Shown in pieces: positions 5,892-12,192 of a stretch of 12,192 nt of DNA; the first letter of the stretch is position 1, and every line of letters begins with the position of its first letter. This stretch comes from Parabacteroides sp. GTDB lineage: Bacteria > Bacteroidota > Bacteroidia > Bacteroidales > Tannerellaceae. The stretch is from NCBI GenBank assembly GCA_019411205.1, contig DXRF01000059.1:1-12192 (forward strand). Direction: 5' to 3'. A model generated the notes under the pieces. That model was given only the letters and a program-made list of their open reading frames with translations, had not been told where the DNA came from and searched no databases. Both the position numbers and the translations under genes were made by a program.

Positions 5892-8800
5892 ATGAGAAGG
5901 ACACTAAAATTTATACTCTGGATAACAATTCTACTGTTTGGTGCAGGTCTGTATTCTATGAATACGGATTTTCTGGCCTATGAGATGTCGTTGCCGGATG
6001 CTGAACAGCCGGTCGTTCCGGATGATACGGTGCCGAAGGTGCGCACCCGCTTTCCGGTTGCTAAGACGGTTCCTGAAGAATATCAGGATCTTACCAAACA
6101 GTCACCTGCTGACTTGAAGACGCCGGATAACGTAAAGTCAGTGGTCGAATACGATATCAGAACCGGGACGTATGTGGTCCGTACCAAGTTAGGTGATGCT
6201 GATCTGACTACCCCTATTTCGTTGACTCCCGAAGAATACCAGGATTATAGTTTCCAAAAATCCGTTCAATCCTATTATCGCCAGAAAAACGAGGAGGAAT
6301 TTCAAAAGGCGGCTAATAAGCAGTTCAACTTAGCTGATATGCAGTTTAATATCGGTGCGGCAGAGCGTATTTTCGGGCCGGGCGGTGTCCGGGTGAAGAC
6401 GCAAGGATCGGCTGAAGTAGAACTGGGTTTGAAGCAGAATAAAACCAAAAATCCGTCTCTACCGGAACGTGCTCGTAACCGTACCTTTTTTAATTTTGAT
6501 GAAAATGTCCAATTGAATGTGCAGGCTTCGGTCGGTAGCAAAGTGAATTTCGATATGAACTATAATACCGAAACCTCTTTCGATTTCGACTCTAAAAAAC
6601 TGAAATTAGCTTACACCGGGGAGGAAGACGAAATTATCAAATCGCTGGAAGCTGGAAACGTGAGTATGACAACCAGTAACTCCTTAATCAACGGGGGGGC
6701 AGCCCTGTTCGGTATGAAAGCGGATCTCCAGTTCGGGAAACTGAGGGTCAATGCGTTGTTTGCACAGCAGGAATCGGAATCGAAAACGGTTAGTTCTAAA
6801 GGGGGCGTACAGACAAAACCTTTTGAATTGACGATTGACCAGTATGATGAGAATCGCCACTTTTTCTTGTCGCACTATTTTCGTGACCGTTATGATGAGG
6901 CGGTGAAGAACCTGAATACGATTTCCTCTCCCGTTACGATTAGCAAGGTGGAGGTCTGGGTGACAAACAAACGGGCTACTTATGACCAGGCGCGTAACGT
7001 GGTCGCTTTTGCCGATCTGGCCGAGCATGCTAATATTTCGAATACGGCAGTCGTTTCTCCTTCGGGTGCGCTGTCTATTCCCTATAATAATACGAATACA
7101 TTATATAATACTCTTAACCAGCAGTTTGTCGGTGCTCGTGATATCAGTACGGTAAATCAGGCGTTGGGAGGGACTTTTGTTAACGGTACGGAGTATGAAG
7201 AAGTGGAAAGTGCTCGTTTGTTGGATGCGTCCGAATATACGGTCAATACAAAGCTGGGATATATCTCGCTGAAAACACAGTTGCAGGCGGATGAGGTATT
7301 GGCTGTAGCTTATAATTATACTTATTCGGATGGAAAGACATACCAGGTAGGTGAATTCTCGACTGACAATCCGTCTTCGGCAGCTTCTTGCTTGTATGTG
7401 AAGTTGCTGAAAGGAATTACTATGTCGCCCGATATGCCTTTCTGGGACTTGATGATGAAAAATATCTATTCGTTAGGAGCTTATTCTGTCCAAAAGGAGA
7501 AGTTCAAACTGAATATCATGTATCAAAGTGATACAACCGGTACGTATGTCAACTATTTACCGGAAGGGGCGATTGCCAATCAAATCTTGTTACGGGTACT
7601 GAATTTGGATAGTTATGATTCCAACAATCAACCGCATCCGGATGGTATATATGACTTCATTGAAGGTGTGACCGTCTTGGCTGATAATGGAAAGATCATC
7701 TTTCCGAGTGTGGAACCGTTCGGCTCTTATTTGCGTAAAAAGATTAACAATGATGCGATTGCTGATAAATATGTGTTCCAGGAACTCTATGACTCGACAT
7801 TGACTGTCGCTCGGCAAATTGCGGAAAAGAATAAGTTCAAACTGGAAGGAGAATACAAGGCTTCTTCGGGTGCCGAGATACAATTGGGGGCTTCCAATGT
7901 GGCCCGAGGTTCAGTCAAGGTAACGGCTGGTGGGGCGATATTGACCGAGAATGTGGATTATACCGTCGACTATACTTCCGGTGTGGTAACCATCCTAAAT
8001 GAAAGTATTATTTCTGCAGGTACGCCGGTCAGCGTCTCATTGGAAAACCAGACAGCCTATAGTATGCAGCGTAAGACTATGATGGGATTGGACTTGAACT
8101 ATCAGTTCAATCCGAACCTGATGTTAGGTGCTACCATCATGCATATGTCTGAAATGCCGTTAACCACTAAAACGACGATGGGCGACGAGGCGATCAAAAA
8201 TACGCTTTGGGGTGTCAATATGTCTTATAAGGGGGAAAGCCAGTGGCTTACCAACGTGTTCGACAAGCTGCCGTTGTTGAATTTGAGCAAACCCAGCCAG
8301 ATATCTTTTAATGCGGAGTTTGCTCATTTGATTGCCGGGCATTACGAGAACAAAAATACAGGCGGGTTCTCGTATTTGGATGATTTTGAGTCGACACAGA
8401 GTAATTTTGATCTCTCTGATCCTTATCCTTGGCAGTTATCCAGTGTGCCTTATGATGACGGTACGCCTCAGCTGTTTCCGGAAGCCGGACTGACTAATAA
8501 TATCGATTACGGGAAAAGTCGTGCTTTGCTTGCTTGGTACACGATCGACGGATTGTTTACGCGCAAAAATTCTTCTTTGCGTCCGAAATATATCACGCCA
8601 AAAGATTTATCCAACCATTATGTCCGTGCTATTGAGACGAGAGAGTTGTTCCCGCAACGACAGCAAAGCATGAGTGAAAGTAACACGCTGACAGTCCTGA
8701 ACTTGGCTTACTATCCGCAGGAGCGTGGCCCATATAACCTGGATGCCGAAAATATTAATCCTGATGGAACATTGCAGAACCCGGAAAAGCGTTTTGGTGG

Positions 8801-11800
8801 GATGATGCGTAAGATAGACCAAAGTGATTTCGAGACGGCGAATGTCGAATATATCGAATTTTGGATGCTTGATCCGTTTATCTATGACCGTCAGACCACA
8901 GGTGGCGATCTGTATTTTAATTTGGGTGAGATATCGGAAGACATATTGAAAGATGAAAAGAAGTTCTTCGAGAACGGATTACCGATCGATGGAGATACAT
9001 CGAAAGTCGATTATACAGTTTGGGGGAAGGTTCCCAAGCAGCAGAGTACGGTTTATGCATTCGATAATACGGCTGGTGCACGTTTATTACAGGATGTCGG
9101 CTTGAACGGTTTGTCTTCGGACGAAGAAAAAGAATATCCGGCCTATCAGGATTATCTGAACAAATTGCGTCAGAAATTGAATGCAACAACTCTTACCAAG
9201 ATGGAGAGCGACCCGTTGCAACTGTCTCCTTTTTTTGATCCGGCAGGTGACAAGTTTCACTATTTCCGTGGTTCGGACTATGATTCTCAGAATGTGGATA
9301 TCTTAACACGTTACAAACGCTATAACGGGACGGAAGGGAACTCGAAGGATATTAACGATTCGGGTGAGCGCTACAGTACTTCTTCCAAGGCCGTGCCTGA
9401 TGTAGAAGACATCAATCAAGACAATACTCTGAATAAAAATGAAAAGTATTTCGAATATAAAGTCCGGATCACTCCGCAAGATACGGTTGTCGGTGAAAAC
9501 TTTATTGCGGATAAACGTACCTCATCAGTAAGATTGGCAGATGGTACAACAGAATCCGTTACTTGGTATCAATTTAAGATTCCGGTAAGGCAATACCAGC
9601 GTCGTGTGGGAGCGATCAATGATTTCAAGACGATTCGTTTCATGCGTATGTATATGACAGGATTTAAGGAATCGGTCGTATTGCGTTTCGGTACTTTACA
9701 ATTGGTACGTGGCGAATGGCGATCCTATGAACAGGATTTGTCTGATCCGAAAATGCCGCCTGCGGTAAAAGGTAAATTAGAAGTCTCGACTGTTAATATT
9801 GAGGAAAACAGTGACAGGGATCCGGTCAGTTATACATTACCCCAAGGTGTCAGCCGTGTACTGGACCCGAGCCAGCCTCAGATTCGTCAGGAAAACGAAC
9901 AGTCGCTTTCATTAAAGGTGACGGATCTTGCTGCTCAGGATGCACGTGCTGTGTATAAGAATACGAATTACGATCTGCGCCAGTACAAGCGCTTACAACT
10001 ATTTACACACGCAGAGGCACCGAAATTGGATATATACGATTTGAAGGATGGGGATCTTTCTGTTTTTATCCGTTTAGGTTCGGACTATAAGAACAACTAT
10101 TATGAATATGAAATCCCGTTGAAGTTGACTCCGCATGGGGAGTATAACTATAATAATACGGAACACCAGAAGATCGTCTGGCCGATGGAAAACATGTTTA
10201 ATTTCCGTTTGGAGGTATTGACAGATTTGAAACTGAAGCGTAACCGGCAGAAGCGTTCCGGAGAGAATGGCGTATCTTTCCAGACCGTCTTTATGGGAAG
10301 AGATCCTGATTATGATAATGAGGAAGGGGGTTCAAGGATCATCCGTGTCAAGGGGAATCCGAGCCTTGCCGAAGTGAAAACAATTATGATCGGTGTACGT
10401 AATACCCGGAACGAAATAAAGAGCGGGGAAGTTTGGGTGAACGAATTGCGCCTGACCGACTTCAATGAAGAAGGTGGGTGGGCTGCTAATGCGAATTTGA
10501 ATGTTGCGCTTTCCGACTTGGGAACGGTGAATGTGGGCGGACGTATCGAAACGGCCGGCTTTGGTGCTCTTGACCAGTCTTTGAATGAACGCCGGATGGA
10601 GGACTTCAAACAGTATAACGTGGCGACCTCTATCGAATTGGGTAAACTGTTTCCGGAAAAGGCGCAAGTCAGCATCCCGTTCTATTATGCCTATTCGAAA
10701 GAAACATATGATCCGAAATACAATCCGCTGGATCAGGATGTTAAACTGAAGGATGCTATCGATAAGGCAGAAACAAAGGCTGAGAAGGATTCGATCCGTG
10801 ATTATTCTCAAGATAGGACGGTTATCAAGAGTGTTTCATTCAATAACGTGCGTGTGAATATCAAGAGTAAGAATCCGATGCCTTATGATCCGGCAAACTT
10901 TACACTCGGATATTCGTACAGTATTAATGATAAGAAAAATCCGGAAACGGAATATGAAACGACGAAAGACTATCGTGCTAATTTTGCCTATAGTTATGTG
11001 CCTTATGTCAAGCCGATCAAACCGTTTGATAAGTTATTGAAGAAAAATAATGGTTATACGCGCTATGCCAAGCAATTGGCGTTTAATGTGGCTCCGTCTA
11101 TCAACTTCCAGACGGCTATGATGCGGAATTATTACGAAATAAAATTACGCGACTTGACAGGAGCAGCAACAGGTGTCACTAACGATATTCCGGTGACATT
11201 CAGCCAGAACTTTTATTGGGACCGTGCTTTCAGTTTGAATTGGGCTTTTACAAACAATCTGAACATAACGTTTAATTCCGGAACGAATGCTCGTATCGAA
11301 GAACCGTATGTGCAAGTGAATAAAGAACTAAATCCGGATGGCTATCAGTTGTGGAAAGACTCCGTAAAGAAGAGCATCGCTGATTTAGGTACTCCGATGA
11401 AGTACGACCAGCAGTTTATGGCGACTTGGCAGTTACCGTTGCAACTGATCCCGGTTTTGGATTGGACTAATGCCTCTTTGAGTTATAATGCTACTTATAA
11501 CTGGGATCGTGGGGCAACGGTAAGCGAAGATATCGAGATGGGTAACACGATCAAAAACCAGCGTCAATTCGATTTGCAAGCGAACTTGAACCTGTTATCA
11601 CTCTATAACAAAAACAAATATCTAAAGAAGATCAATCAGAAGTTCAATAATACTCGGGCTACGGCTAAAAAGTCGGAGAAGAAGAAGAAAAAGCCGAAGT
11701 TGGAGAAAGAAATTGTCCTGAATCCGGACAGTGCTACTGTTGTCGAACATGGAATGTTTACGAAGAAAGTACAAATCACGGCCAGAAGGACAGACGGACG

Positions 11801-12192
11801 TGTCTATAAAGTCAAGTTCAAACCGGTCAACTTCGCACAAGTTAAGATATTGAACTTGGATACGGTACGTTTAAAACTGACGATCATACCTGGACCGGCT
11901 CCTACTGAGGATTTCTTTTACAAGGCTGTAGAACACAGCGCCCGTTTCTTGATGATGGTCCGCCGTTTCAATATCCAGTTTACGAATTCTGCCGGTATGA
12001 TGTTGCCTGGTTTTCGTCCGGAGATCGGTGATATCTTTGGCCAGGGGCGTTCTTCATTAGGTCTTTCTCCGGGTATCGGGTTTGCGTTCGGTGATGTGCG
12101 TCGCAGTTACATAGACGAGGCGTATGAAAAAGGTTGGCTGATTACGGATACTGAAAGAGATGTAAATGCAGCTGTCATGACCAGTACAAAGA
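5892..12192 (+). CDS. sprA: Cell-surface protein SprA/Sov, T9SS outer-membrane translocon (3' end beyond window)
   Basis: SprA (Sov in Porphyromonas gingivalis) is the giant single-chain beta-barrel through which type IX secretion substrates cross the outer membrane; the F. johnsoniae structure is a 36-strand barrel. The frame is open for 2100 codons to the window edge; family members run about 2400-2500 residues, so roughly 300-400 are missing. A signal peptide is plain: RRTLK, then a hydrophobic core to about residue 22. Family signatures follow: YDIRTGTYVVRTKLG (about 88-102), FNIGAAERIFGPGGVRVKTQ (about 153-172), FNYNTE-like and FDFDSKKLKLAYTGEE strands, DNTLNKNEKYFEY (about 1177-1189), WVNELRLTDF (near 1515), GTVNVGGRIETAGFGALDQ (about 1545-1563) and a C-terminal PGFRPEIGDIFGQGRSSLG segment (from about 2039). 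Aromatic, alternating strands occur throughout. A lysine-rich stretch lies at about 1926-1937. A G7 run occurs near codon 268. My reading of about two thirds of the gene, plus matching frame at the far end, shows no stop or frameshift. It probably shares the ruvA promoter. Confidence 0.95.
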   Translation, partial: MRRTLKFILWITILLFGAGLYSMNTDFLAYEMSLPDAEQPVVPDDTVPKVRTRFPVAKTVPEEYQDLTKQSPADLKTPDNVKSVVEYDIRTGTYVVRTKLGDADLTTPISLTPEEYQDYSFQKSVQSYYRQKNEEEFQKAANKQFNLADMQFNIGAAERIFGPGGVRVKTQGSAEVELGLKQNKTKNPSLPERARNRTFFNFDENVQLNVQASVGSKVNFDMNYNTETSFDFDSKKLKLAYTGEEDEIIKSLEAGNVSMTTSNSLINGGAALFGMKADLQFGKLRVNALFAQQESESKTVSSKGGVQTKPFELTIDQYDENRHFFLSHYFRDRYDEAVKNLNTISSPVTISKVEVWVTNKRATYDQARNVVAFADLAEHANISNTAVVSPSGALSIPYNNTNTLYNTLNQQFVGARDISTVNQALGGTFVNGTEYEEVESARLLDASEYTVNTKLGYISLKTQLQADEVLAVAYNYTYSDGKTYQVGEFSTDNPSSAASCLYVKLLKGITMSPDMPFWDLMMKNIYSLGAYSVQKEKFKLNIMYQSDTTGTYVNYLPEGAIANQILLRVLNLDSYDSNNQPHPDGIYDFIEGVTVLADNGKIIFPSVEPFGSYLRKKINNDAIADKYVFQELYDSTLTVARQIAEKNKFKLEGEYKASSGAEIQLGASNVARGSVKVTAGGAILTENVDYTVDYTSGVVTILNESIISAGTPVSVSLENQTAYSMQRKTMMGLDLNYQFNPNLMLGATIMHMSEMPLTTKTTMGDEAIKNTLWGVNMSYKGESQWLTNVFDKLPLLNLSKPSQISFNAEFAHLIAGHYENKNTGGFSYLDDFESTQSNFDLSDPYPWQLSSVPYDDGTPQLFPEAGLTNNIDYGKSRALLAWYTIDGLFTRKNSSLRPKYITPKDLSNHYVRAIETRELFPQRQQSMSESNTLTVLNLAYYPQERGPYNLDAENINPDGTLQNPEKRFGGMMRKIDQSDFETANVEYIEFWMLDPFIYDRQTTGGDLYFNLGEISEDILKDEKKFFENGLPIDGDTSKVDYTVWGKVPKQQSTVYAFDNTAGARLLQDVGLNGLSSDEEKEYPAYQDYLNKLRQKLNATTLTKMESDPLQLSPFFDPAGDKFHYFRGSDYDSQNVDILTRYKRYNGTEGNSKDINDSGERYSTSSKAVPDVEDINQDNTLNKNEKYFEYKVRITPQDTVVGENFIADKRTSSVRLADGTTESVTWYQFKIPVRQYQRRVGAINDFKTIRFMRMYMTGFKESVVLRFGTLQLVRGEWRSYEQDLSDPKMPPAVKGKLEVSTVNIEENSDRDPVSYTLPQGVSRVLDPSQPQIRQENEQSLSLKVTDLAAQDARAVYKNTNYDLRQYKRLQLFTHAEAPKLDIYDLKDGDLSVFIRLGSDYKNNYYEYEIPLKLTPHGEYNYNNTEHQKIVWPMENMFNFRLEVLTDLKLKRNRQKRSGENGVSFQTVFMGRDPDYDNEEGGSRIIRVKGNPSLAEVKTIMIGVRNTRNEIKSGEVWVNELRLTDFNEEGGWAANANLNVALSDLGTVNVGGRIETAGFGALDQSLNERRMEDFKQYNVATSIELGKLFPEKAQVSIPFYYAYSKETYDPKYNPLDQDVKLKDAIDKAETKAEKDSIRDYSQDRTVIKSVSFNNVRVNIKSKNPMPYDPANFTLGYSYSINDKKNPETEYETTKDYRANFAYSYVPYVKPIKPFDKLLKKNNGYTRYAKQLAFNVAPSINFQTAMMRNYYEIKLRDLTGAATGVTNDIPVTFSQNFYWDRAFSLNWAFTNNLNITFNSGTNARIEEPYVQVNKELNPDGYQLWKDSVKKSIADLGTPMKYDQQFMATWQLPLQLIPVLDWTNASLSYNATYNWDRGATVSEDIEMGNTIKNQRQFDLQANLNLLSLYNKNKYLKKINQKFNNTRATAKKSEKKKKKPKLEKEIVLNPDSATVVEHGMFTKKVQITARRTDGRVYKVKFKPVNFAQVKILNLDTVRLKLTIIPGPAPTEDFFYKAVEHSARFLMMVRRFNIQFTNSAGMMLPGFRPEIGDIFGQGRSSLGLSPGIGFAFGDVRRSYIDEAYEKGWLITDTERDVNAAVMTSTK
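6693..6699 (+). repeat. Seven-G homopolymer inside sprA
   Basis: A run of seven G encodes Gly-Gly plus the first base of Ala (AAC GGG GGG GCA) near residues 268-270 of SprA. Loss of one G reaches TGA within eight codons; gain of one G reaches TAG about 33 codons later. Either slip would leave only the N-terminal eighth of the translocon. Whether the tract actually varies cannot be seen from one sequence. Confidence 0.9.

Noticed and set aside
5892..12192. Possible frameshift or pseudogene status of sprA
   Set aside because: Translation from ATG 5892 stays open through the parts I read codon by codon, and SprA motifs at both ends are in the same frame, so the gene appears intact and simply runs past the window.

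Overview
The window looks like a stretch of core chromosome from a member of the Bacteroidota, most likely a Bacteroidales gut-type organism (Bacteroides/Parabacteroides-like). This is inferred from three things. There is a very large SprA-family gene, a family confined to this phylum. Start codons are AT-rich and mostly lack Shine-Dalgarno sequences. Several promoter-like elements have the Bacteroides TAnnTTTG form. The genus assignment comes from reading the proteins and was not checked by any search.

Layout, all on the + strand: (1) the 3' part of a tRNA-Phe(GAA) gene, cut by the window start, followed by a clear intrinsic terminator; (2) a leader of about 190 bases, then dxs (first enzyme of the MEP isoprenoid pathway); (3) trkA and trkH, the regulatory and channel subunits of a Trk-type potassium uptake system, packed so tightly that trkH begins one base after the trkA stop; (4) a noncoding stretch of 250 bases with two small hairpins and a good Bacteroides-type promoter; (5) ruvA, a Holliday-junction branch-migration subunit; (6) sprA, the giant outer-membrane translocon protein of the type IX secretion system (T9SS), open for 2100 codons and running off the right end.

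dxs-trkA-trkH are probably one transcription unit (gaps of 32 and 1 bases) and ruvA-sprA another (gap of 37 bases). The genes do not form one pathway: they are isoprenoid precursor synthesis, potassium homeostasis, recombination repair and protein secretion, placed side by side as housekeeping loci. I see no insertion sequence, prophage, CRISPR array, toxin or defence cassette.

I found no convincing undescribed system. The points most worth a second look are small: the ruvA-sprA spacer is almost exactly five 7-base tandem units, a run of seven G lies early in sprA where a slip of one base in either direction truncates the protein, the tRNA-Phe T stem has a C-U mismatch, and the leaders of dxs and ruvA hold unexplained structure.
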